Below are positions 24,604 to 37,012 of a stretch of 64,000 bases of DNA, in pieces (position 1 is the stretch's first letter; every line of letters starts with the position of its first letter). A program made the position numbers and the translations under genes. This stretch comes from Smallanthus sonchifolius (lineage: Eukaryota > Streptophyta > Magnoliopsida > Asterales > Asteraceae). The stretch spans positions 55,051,373 through 55,115,372 of the forward strand of contig CM042046.1 of NCBI GenBank assembly GCA_023525975.1, read 5' to 3'. The notes below the pieces were generated by a model. That model saw only the letters and a program-made list of their open reading frames with translations. It did not search any database and had not been told where the DNA came from.

Positions 24604-26303
24604 ATGGCGGATAAATACAATATGAAGAATCCATCGGTGAAAAGGATCTTGCAGGAGCTGAAAGAGATGCAATCAAACCCATCCCACGATTTCACCAGCC
24701 TTCCTCTTGAGTTTGGTTATGTTCATCAGATTAGATTTTTTGTTATAAACAATTTCATGTTTTTAATTCTCTGGATCAATTTTTAATTGTGTTCTTTCTT
24801 GGTTGGAAAAATTACTCTTATTATAATGGTATCCTGCGATGGGAATTGGAACTTGTTTTAGGAAACCGAGAGTGAACCGATAAAATGTGTTCTTTCTTTT
24901 GTGTCCCATTTCAATATATTGAAAAAGTTATAACATGACCACCAGCATTTGACTTTCATTTTAACATAAACATCATGATTGATGCTAATGGTGTTCTCTG
25001 TGCAGGAGAACATCTTTGAATGGCAATTTGCAATTAGGGGACCAAATGATTCTGAATTTGAAGGGGGAATTTATCACGGGCGAATTCAATTGCCTTCAGA
25101 ATACCCATTCAAACCACCATCTTTTATGTTGCTGACAGTAATCTTTCCTCTCTTAGTATTATTTCTAGTTTTAAATCAATGTTACCTTGCAAATCTATTA
25201 ATTTTGTAATCATACTGTCATTGTTTCAGCCAAATGGACGTTTTGAGACACAGACGAAGATTTGTTTAAGCATATCAAATCATCATCCTGAACATTGGCA
25301 ACCATCATGGAGTGGTAAGCAACTGATCTTGGTCAAACAAGTTGTTTCCCAGAGGCCAGAACCCATTTGTGTGGTTATGTCATTATTAGATACCTTAAGT
25401 GTCTCATTTTGACTTTTACATTATATATATAGCCAACCTGATATCTTGAATTGCAGTTAGGACTGCTCTAACAGCATTAATTGCATTTATGCCCACAAAC
25501 CCTAATCGTGCTTTGGGCTCATTGGACTACAAGAAAGAAGAGAGGCGTGCTCTTGCAGTTAAATCCCGTGAAGCTGCACCAAAATTTGGATCTCCCGATC
25601 GTCAAAAGCTCATTTATGAGGTCACATTAATAACCCAAGCTTTTCATTACTTGTTTTTTTTTTACTTTTAAGGTCAAATAGATATGATCTCAAATTTGAA
25701 TTTGATACGAAAGGTCTTATTTAATTGAAATACTGGTATTTGTAGTTTCATTGACTTTTATCAAGAAAGCACAAATTATTTAGTTGGTAAGAAAATGCAT
25801 CAAGTGCAGACTGGCAACTTATAGGTTTGACCTTTTTAAGTCAATTGGTTGCTTTCTTTTAGGTTGCAATGATTACATATCTAAATGTGCAGATTCATGA
25901 GTACATGATTAGTAAGGCACTCCCGGTCCCTCAACCTAACTCCGTGGAATCTTCAGAACCACCACCTGCTGCCACAGAACAACCCTGTGAAACCCCGTCA
26001 ATTCCTGCTAACACTAACACAGAGATAACTGAACATGAAGAACAACAGCATGAAGTTCCTTTAAATGACAATCTAGAAGCTGAAGAGTTGAGGGTGTCAG
26101 GGAAGGTGACTCCTGTTACACCTCCTACAACTCTGAATGTACCTGCAGTGGTGCAGCAACACCAACAGATTGTTCAGAAATCGGCTGATGATCGCCTGTT
26201 CACATGGGCGGCGGTAGGACTCGCGCTTGCTATTGCTGTGCTTCTGTTGAAGAAGTTTATGAAAGCCGGTGGACATGGTGCAGTGTTCATGGGCCAATCT
26301 TGA
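24604..26303 (+). CDS. UBC32: UBC32-like ER membrane E2 ubiquitin-conjugating enzyme
   Basis: Five exons: 24604-24711, 25006-25137, 25230-25314, 25457-25620 and 25893-26303, giving 299 aa if exon 1 joins exon 2 in frame. The UBC fold has NPSVKRILQELKEM, ENIFEWQFAIRGP, YPFKPPSFMLLTPNGRFET and the active-site Cys in TKICLSISNHHPEHW. A Pro/Glu-rich linker follows. A C-terminal hydrophobic segment (FTWAAVGLALAIAVLLLKKF) makes it tail-anchored. Known role: the UBC32/UBE2J1 group works in ER-associated degradation and stress signalling with ER E3 ligases. Oddity: exon 1 ends ...CTTGAG followed by TTTGG, so the expected GT donor after GAG is missing one G. Using the GT inside GAGT would shift the frame and stop in exon 2. 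Either a base was lost in the genome or assembly, or splicing is non-canonical. All other junctions are GT-AG. Confidence 0.88.
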
Positions 26304-26939
26304 ACAGTGAATATATGAGAATTTGAATATTCTGTCAATTGTACTTGATTTATATATTTTTACTTTCATGCTGGTCATAATATGTATATAGTAACTTATA
26401 AAATCATTGCTATAAAGAACTCCTTTGAGTGATGTAAGATTTGATATTTAAAGAACCATTTTATTCACATGTGAATAGAATGGTTTCATAAAGGTTGTGA
26501 TTATTCTGTAGCTTGTAGAAGAAATTGTGGGTGACCCTCACCTCAAGTATATTTAATAACTAGTTTTATAACCGTCGGGTGGTCTGGGACGGGTACTTTA
26601 ACGCAGTAATATGGCAAAAACTAACTTTCTTTGAATTATAAACGATAGGTGTCAAATAAAAGCACAGCTCTTTAAGTTAACAAAAAAAAAACGTGAATGC
26701 CAACAGTAAAACAAACACAAAAGAGATATGTTTTTAGATCTCGCATTGAAAAATACAAAAATGTGGGATTGTGTGATTCTGAAGCAAAGGGAAATGGTAG
26801 CTAACGGTATTTGTTAACTATTTTTCTTTGCATTCTAAACAAAAACAATATTTGTTGTTTAAGATCAAAGTACAACTCATTTAACTAAAAGCAAATATGA
26901 GAAATTCATGATATCTATTTTATTCCTAAAAGCGTACGA
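26304..26939. other. Intergenic spacer
   Basis: AT-rich 3' flank of the UBC32-like gene. No ORF or element was recognised. Confidence 0.5.
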
Positions 26940-27300
26940 TTAACGGACCAAATCAAGAACCACGAGGCAATTGTTGGTCATCTTTGTGACCGTGTCATCA
27001 TAAGTAGCAAAGGGTGAGAGTTTTCCGGAATATTCATCTCTACAATATCCAACATCCGAGAGAACAACATTCAACATTGAGTTCATACATTCAACGTTCT
27101 TAGACAACAACGCTTCCATTGCTTGTTGGAGATTGGTAGCCGCGCTATCATAGCTGTGTTCACAGATGGTGTTGGAAAGTCTGTGAGCTTGAATAGAAGA
27201 GAGCTTGATCAACCAGGCGATTGATTTCATGGTCTTTCCCAAGACGTCTGAGTTCCCGTCTAGAAAGGGAGATTCGTCGGTTGGAACAAGGGGGGCTGAT
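26940..27300 (-). pseudogene. Pectin methylesterase/invertase inhibitor fragment (C-terminal part)
   Basis: The end of the minus ORF resembles the second half of PMEI-domain proteins. It has a Cys followed by the helix YDSAATNLQQAMEALL, then NSMLNVVLSDVGYC with the next conserved Cys, and the final helix with TKMTNNCLVVLDLV. Known family: small secreted four-helix inhibitors of pectin methylesterase or invertase with four conserved Cys. The first helical hairpin, its Cys pair and the signal peptide are not visible upstream in any frame, so this is a 5'-truncated remnant. An unrelated readthrough extends the ORF to 27461. Confidence 0.6.
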
Positions 27301-27998
27301 GCCAATCTTGAAGAGTGGGATGGGAACATGGGTGGCTCGGAGATTGAATGAAAGGACAATTGCGTCACCCGGCCCACTTTTCGAGTGTTGGTGTGAGTAC
27401 AGGGGGAGTGCTGGAAGTTGCATACTGCCGGGATGTGGATATTACAGGGATGGAATGGCATAACAAAACAGAAAAGAAGGAAATCAAGAACAAATTAGTG
27501 TTATTGAATTCCATAGTAGGTGGATCGTGAAAAGCACTCGAAATACAAGTTATATGATGAAACCACATTTGACCAAAAAAAAAACAGTTGGAAATGAGAG
27601 TGGCATTAATTGTAGGCATCTGCTGCTTAATTATATATAAAGTGTTAAAAATGACCACTTTTTTTTTTCTTTCTTTTTACGTAACAACATAATGTAGTCT
27701 ATTGAAATGTGAAAAAAATCTATACATTCTTGAATATTGAATGTTGTGGTACCCTATGATTACATGGACACTGATAAACTTTTTTATTACGTATCCTTGA
27801 TTCGTCTAACATTTTCTAAGAGTGGCCCTAGTAAAATCAACACTGGATCCATCCACCAACCATATTGCTTCTGAACATAAGATCTCTGTCACTCTAAATT
27901 TGTTAAACTTGAGGCAAAATGGAATTATTTGAAAAATAACCCATGAAAACCTTTGAGAGAAGAAACCGAGCATGCACATTTTTTTCCCGGGTTGGTTG

Positions 27999-30900
27999 TT
28001 ATCTCCTACGTTCAACTGCAAACTTCTTTTTCAAATATTTAAGTTTATATAGTATTTCTTGGAACGTTGGGCGGGATTGTGGCTCGCTGACCATGAATAG
28101 AAAAAAAGGAAGTCAACCATTTTGTCAACAAATAGTCAAAATACTTTTCATCAATGAGAGCAAACCTGCACCAACAGCTTTCGATAAGTGAAGCCCACAG
28201 AGGATCGGCATCTTTTGGAATCTCTAGTCTTTGATTCATGAACCCTACGGCTGCAATAACCTGCAAGTATAAGAATAAGTGGAACTGCATTTTACTCATT
28301 CACCGTTGAGGTCAGTCAAACTTTCAACTTCAATCTCATGATAAGCATTTTGTGTTTCTATAAAATGTTAGCAACTACATTAAGAGTACTAAAAACAGAA
28401 AGATTTTGGAGCTTTATTTATAAATTTTATACGCCAACTTTTGCTTTTACAATGCAGTATGCTTGACCCGAGAGTCAAACAAACAGGCACTCACTTTTGA
28501 AGTCAAAATTATAATCTTTCTTAGAACAAAATGATCATTGCATTAAACGTTATAACGTAGACCAACATATATAGATTTTGTAGTCAAACTTTAAACTACT
28601 TACAGATTGGTTCTGCGTTTATAAACCATTACACTTGTAGGTGATAGTCAAGCAAAGAGACAGTTGGCTTTTGAGGTCAAACAAGCAGCTTCAAACTTTA
28701 CATAAAAACTTATCATTTCTATAAAGATTTAAAACCACATTAACCTTAATGACAAGTAGATTGATATTTTAGTCAAATTAATAACATACCTGCATTGGGT
28801 TAAGATCATCCCATGGGACCTTCCCTGTGACAATTTCCCACAATACCACTCCATAGCTGTACACATCAGACCTAACAACAAAGCAAACCTATTATTGGAT
28901 TCACAAATTCTTGTGAAAATAAGAAGATTTTCCAGATACCAACATACTTTTCATTTGCTTGCTCGTTACAAAAAATTTCTAGAGCCATCCATTGAGGCTA
29001 CAAGATCATTGACCAGAAATTAAAAAGCAAAACTTAAATCTTATTGCTTGTTTACTAAACTCAAAAGGATATCTGTTTGTATGAGGAAAAATACCGTTCC
29101 TTTCCCCGACTTTGTTTGGAGGTACGTTTGATGCTTGATACGGGAGAGACCGAAATCACCAACCTACAAAATCATATTATTATTTATTAGTGGGAAAACA
29201 GAACAGGGAAGAAGGCCAAAACATACCTACCTTCACAGTCCAATTCTTGTCAACAAGAAGATTTGAAGACTTCAAATCACGGTGAACAATAGGCGGATTG
29301 CAATGATGAAGATAGTTCATGCCTCGTGCCTATAAGAGAAGACAGATAAACTCGAAACAAAATTTTGATGGAGAAGGATAATTACTTAATTAGCATACAT
29401 AGCACTCACAATGTCAATGGCCATTTGAAGACGTAGTTTCCGATCTAATCGAGTTGCATTCCTTTGAAGTATCCGGAACAAACTTCCACTACAGAACATA
29501 ACTCGATTTAAACATGTGTTATTAAACTAAGACTATGCATGTAACTTGTCTCCATTATAAAACTTGAATTGAAGATTTATTCATATAGAACTAACCGAGG
29601 TAGGAACTCAGTAACAATGCATAGATGCTGAGGTGAAGAAGTTACAGCCCCCATGAAGAGCAAAATATTTGGATGTCTAAGCCTTTTCATTAGAGATACC
29701 TAGACAAAATAGTTACATGTCAGTTGTCACTTTAGAGATACCAGCTCTCAAACTCTAAACTAAAAAAGGAATAAAATAAAAATCACCTCCTGTCTAAAAG
29801 ATATGATCACATCATCTGAAAACTCTTGATATGCAAATACCTTGACCGCAACATCCTGCATTTTTCATATTTTTTTTACCATCCGTTTCGGGACGCATGA
29901 AATTTAACAACTAGGATATAGAGAACATACTGATCCACACCACAGTCCGTGATATACAGTCCCACATGAACCTGCCATTGCATGAAACGTAAAACTACAT
30001 ATATTCATACATCATAAGAATGTCTAAATGAAAGACCCTTAATTATTTTGATCGATACCTTGCCCAATCTGTTGTTTAGTTATTAAGTCTTCCCACAAGA
30101 TCTCATCATCCATGCTACGAACATGTAATGTAGATAACCATGATCCTGAATCCTCCATCTTACCATAGTCTAGTTCTGCAGGAGCACTGGAGCTTGTTTG
30201 TTGACGCACTACTTCGTTTCCTTTCCATGGCCATACCATTCTGTCTTTTACTATCCATTCTTCTGCTTTTGAAGACAGATAATTGTGTTTGTTTTCACCC
30301 ATCATATTTCTGCTTTGTGTGCCTGTGGAATAAAATACTCCAAATGGAGATGGATCAATATGTCCCCTTGGGGTGATACTAGTGTCTTCATCATGATATG
30401 TGTATCCTCTCTTCATTTTCAACTTCACCTTTAAAGCCTGTTTTGGACAAACAAAAAAATGCTGGTTACTGTAATGTCTAAAATCTAGTTACAAGATTTA
30501 CCACACCTGCATTTTCGTTATCACTAGGATGTGGACATGAAACTTCTCTGTGATTTTAAAAACTAATGCTTTCTACCCAGGTAAAAAGTGTAAACTTTTA
30601 AATGAGTGCACTAAAAGGGTAAGATTTATGGCTCACATAACTGTGTGACTAAATGGGAAATATGAGGGAATTGAAGTTCTAACCAAATTGGATATCTTTG
30701 AGGCAATGGAAGTCTGCAAAGGCTGTAGTTCTGAGTTAAGTTGATATGGACGTGAATCAGTGGATACACACATAGCCCCTACTAATGTACCATTTCGATC
30801 ACGAAAAGGCGTATTTGCACAAATAACCACAAAGCTTTCTACACTTTTGTTCTTTATAGGAAACTGGCCACACCAACTCTCCCCATTCACTGTTCGTTCT

Positions 30901-31178
30901 AAGATGATTTCAGAAAGTGATGCATCTTTCGCTTCTGCTAATAGCTCGGTTGGACTTCTCCCAATAACTTCACCAGCGGTGTAACCATAAATATTTTCTG
31001 CACATCGGTTCCTGCATCATTCCTCCCATAATTATCCCATGCTTGTTTGAGATGAATATGTAAATTAATAATTAGCATACCAAAAGACTATCCCATGATT
31101 GAGATTGTATATAAATACAGCCTGACCCATTGACTGCAATATATTCAAATACAGGATTTCCGTTCCAGTTTGGTACAT
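27999..31178 (-). CDS. PAS-domain Raf-like MAP kinase kinase kinase
   Basis: Thirteen exons in frame: 31081-31178, 30684-31011, 30059-30437, 29931-29971, 29787-29855, 29596-29699, 29410-29488, 29231-29329, 29095-29163, 28948-28997, 28790-28871, 28166-28260 and 27999-28086, totalling 526 aa plus stop. The PAS domain (about 10-130) has YLNILQSMGQ, NRCAENIYGYTAGEVIG, GQFPIKNK and GAMCVSTDSRPYQ. A linker follows, then the kinase: IGQGSCGTVYHGLW, VAVKVF, HRDLKSSNLLVD, VGDFGLSR, SDVYSYGVVLWEIVTG and a C-lobe end SRPTFQEIL. Known family: plant B3-type Raf-like MAPKKKs, cytosolic or nuclear Ser/Thr kinases. Oddities: the APE motif reads ALE (MALEIF), and the protein starts at the PAS domain without the usual longer N-terminal region. 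The ATG at 31178 is the only in-frame Met before the PAS motif; an additional upstream exon remains possible. It is head-to-tail with HYPK. Confidence 0.88.
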
Positions 31179-33647
31179 GGCGTGCTTCAAGCTCCTCGGC
31201 GTGTTTTGTTTCTCTCTTATTTTCACAACACCGTCATTGCTTCTTTGAACAAACTACAAACAAACTGAAACTGTAGTCTGAAGTGTAAAGTTTAATTAGT
31301 TGAGGGTTGTATTTTGTTAATTGACTAAGCTATATATAGAAGGTGGCGCGTGGTTCATTCTAGACCGCACTGTTTTACTTTGTAATCAGGGAAGGAAGTA
31401 TCAATAAATAAAGAAATTTGACTCCAAGCCCAAGTCAAAATTTGATTATCCGTTTTCACATACACCAAAAAAAAACGGAGTGATTTGTAAAACAATAGAA
31501 AATAAATAAATTGATTGATACATATGAAGATCGAAAGATAAACTTACGCATATTTTTGGTCTCCCTCCCTGGGGTAGGTCACTCTTTACGTAGTTTCATA
31601 AATGATCCGTTCTTGTATATTATTGCTTGTAACACTTGGGACTTGAGGAGCATATACCATTCTTCAATCCACAAACAGTATTTGAAAAGTGATCTTCATC
31701 CACCCAGTTCGATTTTCTATTAATTCATTCCACCATTTTACATCTATTTCGGCCTTTCAAGTTTCCTATCTCGTTTTGCTCCTAAATCTCTGGTTTTTTT
31801 TATGTGATCTGAGAAATCACCATTTGGTAACTCATTAATCTCTTTGGTTTTCTTGAGTTTTAAAGCTTTAATGGAGTTCTAGGAGATTGTCCACAAGTTT
31901 AACACTTTAATCATCATTCAAAATCCATCAAACAAGTCCTCATCATTCAAAATCCATCAAACAAGTGCTCAGATTCCAAATTTTATGATCATAATTTCAA
32001 AGATTTAGATTTTGATTGGAAATCTGGGTTTTAATCTATTTCTTGAGGCATGCATGCATATTGACATTTTGGAAGATTGAAATGGCTAATTTTGATGGAC
32101 ATTAACTTTATAAAAATCTCTTTTGATCAAATCTGGGATGGTGTTGGAATCGTGTCAAAACAGTCTAACACGGAACTGTTCTTCGCGAAGCATGGCGGTG
32201 CCCCTAACTGCACAGCCGTGCGGACCCTTGATCCCATGTGGTTTGCTTGCTGCCGAGAACCCATACAGTGTGAGCCGATAACCAAGATCGTCACGAGCGT
32301 GTGGTACCTACCATGCGCGATCATCAGAAGCTCAAAGTTGATAGTTTTTAACCCCAAGACATTTTAGACCCAATAAGTGGTCTTGTCTTAAATCAGAGAG
32401 CCATGAGTGTTGTGAATCCTTGTAGTCCTAACTAGGGTATACCCCTAATGATTAGTACTGATAAAAAGGTTATCCTCTGTAAATTCAAAACCCAGTGTTT
32501 TAGAAAAACTTAATTTCCTTATTTCTATGGAAAAGATCTTGAGGAATGGACCCAACAATGTGCGCGGTTTTTCGTGATGGAAGGGACGCTAGAAGTCTGG
32601 AACGTCTCGAGCTAAGGTACATGATCACACATTTTCAGGGTGATTCTTGGGAGTGGCATCAAATCGCGAGAACCATGTTCATAGAAGCTGAACTTGAGCA
32701 TAAGGTGTTGGATGAAGGGTGTGGTTGCGTAAAAATAGAAACGGATCAAGATAAAATAGGGATAAAGAAACAAATGTTCTGCATAGGATTCATCAGCAGC
32801 AACAATCACTACTGCTACAAGATTAGCAGAGGCCAATAGTGAAACAATCAAAGATTCATATAACTAACCTAAGCATATGACAACAGTTTATTGCAAATGG
32901 AGGCGAACAATATGATATCGATCACAGATGATGTGTTATAAAGTACAATTGCAAGTAATGATCATTTGTAGATGTATCATGGCAATTGATGAATCATAGT
33001 CGAATTAGATTTGTTGATGATGACTGCAATGTAATGATTGTGTACAAATAAACATGAACAAGTTGTTGGTAGTTTATGAGAAGGAGGCTAATGACTTATC
33101 TCATTTACAGAGCAGGTCATGGCTACTGCATCATCCGATAATGCTATTGGTAAGTTAAAAATGCGAAAGCTGTAGCATTTTCGTCACTGGGATGAGGTAT
33201 TTCAAATGGAGTGGGAATTGAACCATGAGGAGAAGAAAACTTTCCAACCAAGAGCAAGAAGCAAACAAAAACACTAGTATTCTACTCTACCATAGGATAA
33301 ATTTGGTTGAGGGATTGAGGTCAAGAATCTTTTAACAGTTGGTCAATGTGATTGTAGTTAAAGGAACTGAGATAGATGAATTGAGCCAATTTCTTTTTCT
33401 AAATTCGTAACAACATGCTAAAGTATGCAGTTCAGGCCACCACTAAAGTCAAGTGTGGAAAAGCCTCACTCTGTGTTTGATTTCCAAAATTAGTAAACGA
33501 GGGTTGTCAGAATAAGATTCTGTGTGTAAGGACATGATGAAGATATGTAATTCAAGTTCACACAATTTTTATTGGGGGAAATCTTGGGATGCAACAAAGG
33601 ATAAAATTCAGTATGGGGTTGAGACCCAAAATCCTAAATGATTTTAA
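31179..33647. other. Intergenic region between HYPK and the PAS kinase
   Basis: No intact gene was recognised. It includes the kinase promoter side (about 31180-31400), a small direct repeat (tcatcattcaaaatccatca, at about 31911 and 31941) and a patch at 32546-32690. That patch, in two frames, loosely resembles a retrotransposon gag core (CARFFVMEGT, then RLELRYMITHFQGDSWEWH). The ORF at 32077-32367 has no recognisable features. Confidence 0.45.
32540..32700 (+). pseudogene. Possible gag relic (very degenerate)
   Basis: A Trp-Gln-x-Cys-Ala-Arg-Phe-Phe segment and, one frame away, Leu-Glu-Leu-Arg-x-Met...Gly-Asp-Ser-Trp-Glu-Trp follow the spacing of the capsid core in plant gag proteins (WxxxxExFF ... 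GxAxxW). Only a pattern resemblance; a chance ORF is possible. Confidence 0.25.
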
Positions 33648-34425
33648 CTAGAGATTTCCCACGTTAAGCAAATGCCTAATTGCAGCAACTGCATCACCTT
33701 TGTGTTCCCTTAATGTTCTTTCAGCCACCTTCTTGTCCAACTAAAATCACCAAAACAAAAGTATTGACATAAGTAAAGCTGTAAGTAAGCACATACTTGT
33801 AAAAAATATACTTTTTTAATGAAAAGAAACTGACCTCTAGTTCGTTTGCTATTATGTCAACTTCAGCAGCATTGATTTTAACAGCAGCCAACTCTTTCTC
33901 CCTTGAATTGAACCAATCAATCATAAATTAGCATCAATTTAAAACATAATAATAATGTAACTTGCATAATTCAAAACATGAATGGAACACTATGGGATGT
34001 GGAAGGTGATATATTGAAGGATTTTTATTCAAAAAAATGTGATGTGGCCTCAGTCAGCAAATTCAATTATCTGATATGTATGAGCAGGGTAGGGTTTGAA
34101 ACAAACAGTTGGTCTGGGACTGGCATAAATAAAGAGCTTATCATATATAGGAAAATACCTCAATCTCATAGCATTCAAATCAGCTTCCTTTGATGCAGCT
34201 ATCGAAGCCATAGCCTAACAAATACACCAAAAAAAATCATTAAAAAAAACCATTATTATTATTATTATTAAGAGATAAAAAAAAAGAAAAAGGTACCTCT
34301 TGAACACGGGTGGAATCGAGCTGACGATCTTCGACATGGTCGGTGAGCTTGTCGAGTGCTTTGCTCTGTTGCTGTAAATCCTTTGAGTCTTCTACTCTCT
34401 CGATCCCTTCGTCTCCTCCCTCCAT
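33648..34425 (-). CDS. HYPK: HYPK-like NatA regulatory protein with UBA-type C-terminus
   Basis: Four exons: 34297-34425, 34159-34214, 33835-33901 and 33648-33740, encoding 114 aa; the GT-AG junctions keep frame. The N-terminal half is charged and helical (DSKDLQQQSKALDKLTDHVE), followed by AMASIAASKEADLNAMRLREKE. The C-terminal part (ELDKKVAERTLREHKGDAV) has the UBA-like NAC fold of huntingtin-interacting protein K. Known role: HYPK binds the ribosome-associated NatA N-terminal acetyltransferase and tunes protein N-terminal acetylation. The start at 34425 gives MEGG; an upstream in-frame Met at 34449 would add 8 residues. A hAT transposon begins 132 bp upstream of this ATG, so the promoter is probably altered or supplied by the 130-bp gap and transposon sequence. 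Confidence 0.9.
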
Positions 34426-34808
34426 TATCTCCACAATTCTTTCTATCAATCAAACCTAATAATATATGCTATTTGGGCCCAAACCCTGGCCCAGCCTTTC
34501 TATTTCAATCCAACTCAAATTTTAATTTTCAATCAAGTGGTTTTCCAACGCTGAAGTGAGTGGTGCACAAAAAAACCGGTTTTTTTTTAACCCGGTCCAA
34601 ACTGGTAAACCGGTTTGGCTTAAACCGGTTTGTCCAAAAACCGCCGGTTTGAAGATTTCAGGAGGCGATCGGTTTAGGGACCGGTTCAACCAAACCGGTT
34701 TGATAAACCGGTTTTCGAGCTGGGCAAAAAATAGCCGTTGGCCAACGGCTATATGGCCGTTGGGGTCGATTTTGGCCTTTTTTGGAGTTTTTTGCACCCT
34801 TAAAACAC

Positions 34809-34817
34809 TATAAATAG
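34809..34817 (+). promoter_or_regulatory. TATA box of the hAT transposase gene
   Basis: tataaatag lies 113-121 bp upstream of the ATG at 34930. The same box is kept in the deletion derivative (inverse, near 38116-38124). Confidence 0.6.
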
Positions 34818-34929
34818 GTGGGGGGTGTTTAGGGTTGATCACACCTCTCTTTACACTCTCTAATCTCTAAAACCGCTCTTTAACCGCTCAAAAACGCTCT
34901 CTAAACTCTCTCTAAACTAAAAAAAAAGC

Positions 34930-37012
34930 ATGGCAAGTTTTGGTGTTAGTGGTTCCTCAAACGAAGTTACCGTTGTGGAAATTCGAGCAACAACGAGAAA
35001 TCCGGCAATTTGGTGCAATTACGATCTATGTTTGTTGTCAAACGGGAAGGAACGTGCTCGGTGCAAGATGTGTGGTGCGTTTTTGGGGAAAGATTCAAAC
35101 ACTAGTTTGAAAATGCATATGGAAAAATCTTGCCCGTCATTGAAGGGAATTCCAAGTGAAGGTCAAGCCCCGATGACAAGCGAAGGAGGAATTTGGAACT
35201 TTGATCCAAATATTGTTCGAGATCGAATGGCGAGGTTAGTGATTCAAGAAGGATTGCCGTTCAACCACTTTGACAATCCGCGCTTGACAAGGATGATTCA
35301 AGAGACACTCCAACATCGTTATCACCAAGTAAGTCGCACAACCCTTAGACGAGATTGTATAAAAATGTGGAAAAAAGCAAAAAAAGAATTAATTTTGGGT
35401 TTTGAAAATTTGCAAACCGGTGTAAACTTAACCACCGATGTTTGGTCGGCTCCACATGGTATACCCGATTCGTACCTTTGCGTTACCGCGCATTGGGTTG
35501 ATCCCAATACGTGGCAAATGATGAAGCGTACAATCGCTTTTGACTTGTTTGAATATCCACACACCGGCGAAAATTTATTTTATATATTGGATGGTGTTAT
35601 TAACGAATTTAAATTACAAAATAAACTTTTTTCAATGTCTTTTGATAATGCATCTAATAATACAAATACGGTTCAAAAACTAAAAATTAAATATAAACCC
35701 GTTTGCAACGGCGTTTTTTTTCCATAGTCGATGTGTCGCACACATCATTAACTTGGCGGTGCAAGCCGGGCTTGCAATTGAAGAGGTTTCAAACTTAACA
35801 TATACTTTTCGACAAATGCTTAAAGATATTTTTAGTAACAGAAAAAGATACCATGATTATATTAAATTTTGTCGTGATACGAATAATCTTTGCTTAGGCC
35901 CGAATTGGGACGTCGAGACAAGATGGAACTCGACTTATATTATGTTTTATAGCGCTTTACGACAAAGAGAAACTTTAGAACTATTTCATGATATGCTTGC
36001 CTCAAAACCTCGTCGTAAAATTCAAAAGTTTCCGTCTCCAAATTGGGATATTTTAAAAGACGTAACCGAATTGCTTGAAGTTTTTAAAACCGCCACCACT
36101 TTTTTATCCGGTGTTTATTATCCCACAAGTCCATTAACACTAAAACAAATATATTTAATGGCTAATAAGTTGTCTGAGCTTGAAAATAAAAGCGATCTTT
36201 TTACAAAAATGATAGAACCGATGAAAGAAAAATTAGTGAAATATTTTAAAGAAATGCCTCCCGTTATAACTTGCGCCGCCGTGTTAAACCTTACCATAAA
36301 TGTTTACGGGGTTGAAACCTTGATTGATAGAATTACTTACGCTTTGAATTTGGATAGTGAAGACATCCATTTTGCACAAGGCACAAAAACATATTTTAAC
36401 AAATGTTTACAAGATTTATTTGATGTTTATTTACATAAATATGGTACAACTCCGACTCCACATGATACAATGGGTACATCATCAAGTGGTACCTCGAGAG
36501 ATGTTAATTTGAATTTATATAACGAAATGTTAAATGAATTTAGTAAACGGGCTCGAGGTACCACCCCGAGTAGCGAACTCGGAAGGTATATTGGCACAAA
36601 CTTTTTAGCGTTTATGCCTCCTACCGTTTTTGAGGACTTTGATATTTTGGCATGGTGGAAAACAAACGAAGCTTCGTTTCCGATTCTTTCCGCCATGGCC
36701 CGTGATGTACTAACCGTCCAAGCTTCCACGGTAGCTTCGGAATCTGCGTTTTCTTTTAGTGGCAGGGTATTATCGATACGAAGGACTAGACTCACACCCC
36801 TAGCGATGGAAATGTGCATTTGCTTGAAGGACCATTTGGATGCGATGGATATGATACAAGACCAAACTTCTCTCGAAGATGAAATTCAAGCCGAAGAAGT
36901 CATACACAACAACGAGGTTGATCTTGGAATATCCGAACCCGTCACGGATGAAGAACTAGCCGAAGATGCAAGGCTACGAAGCTCTAGTTCCGAAGACAAC
37001 GCACAAGAATAA
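34930..37012 (+). pseudogene. hAT (RICESLEEPER/Ac-type) transposase, one homopolymer frameshift
   Basis: Frame one, 34930-35727, carries a BED zinc finger (residues about 27-66; CKMCGAF with a downstream HMEKSC) and the start of the RNase H-like core (TTDVWSAPHGIPDSYLCVTAHW). Frame two resumes at FFHSRCVAHIINLAVQAG and runs to 37012. It holds the WNSTYIMF region, the insertion domain and the C-terminal dimerisation region (FDILAWWKTNEASFPILSAMARDVL, ASESAFSFSGRVL). The two frames meet in the T8 run at 35714-35721, where one T fewer would rejoin them. Known role: cut-and-paste transposition in the nucleus. Apart from this shift no stop was seen, so the element is young or the shift may be an error of sequencing. 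Confidence 0.87.

Noticed and set aside
27160..27530. Overlapping ORFs around the pectin methylesterase inhibitor fragment on both strands
   Set aside because: Only the frame ending at 26940 shows inhibitor-like helices and Cys; the others are shadows.
32077..32367. 96-aa ORF with several Cys
   Set aside because: No recognisable domain, no splice-supported extension, and the opposite strand is equally open; likely chance.
34522..34842. ORFs through the ccggttt-rich hAT ends (both strands)
   Set aside because: Low-complexity subterminal repeats of the transposon, not genes.
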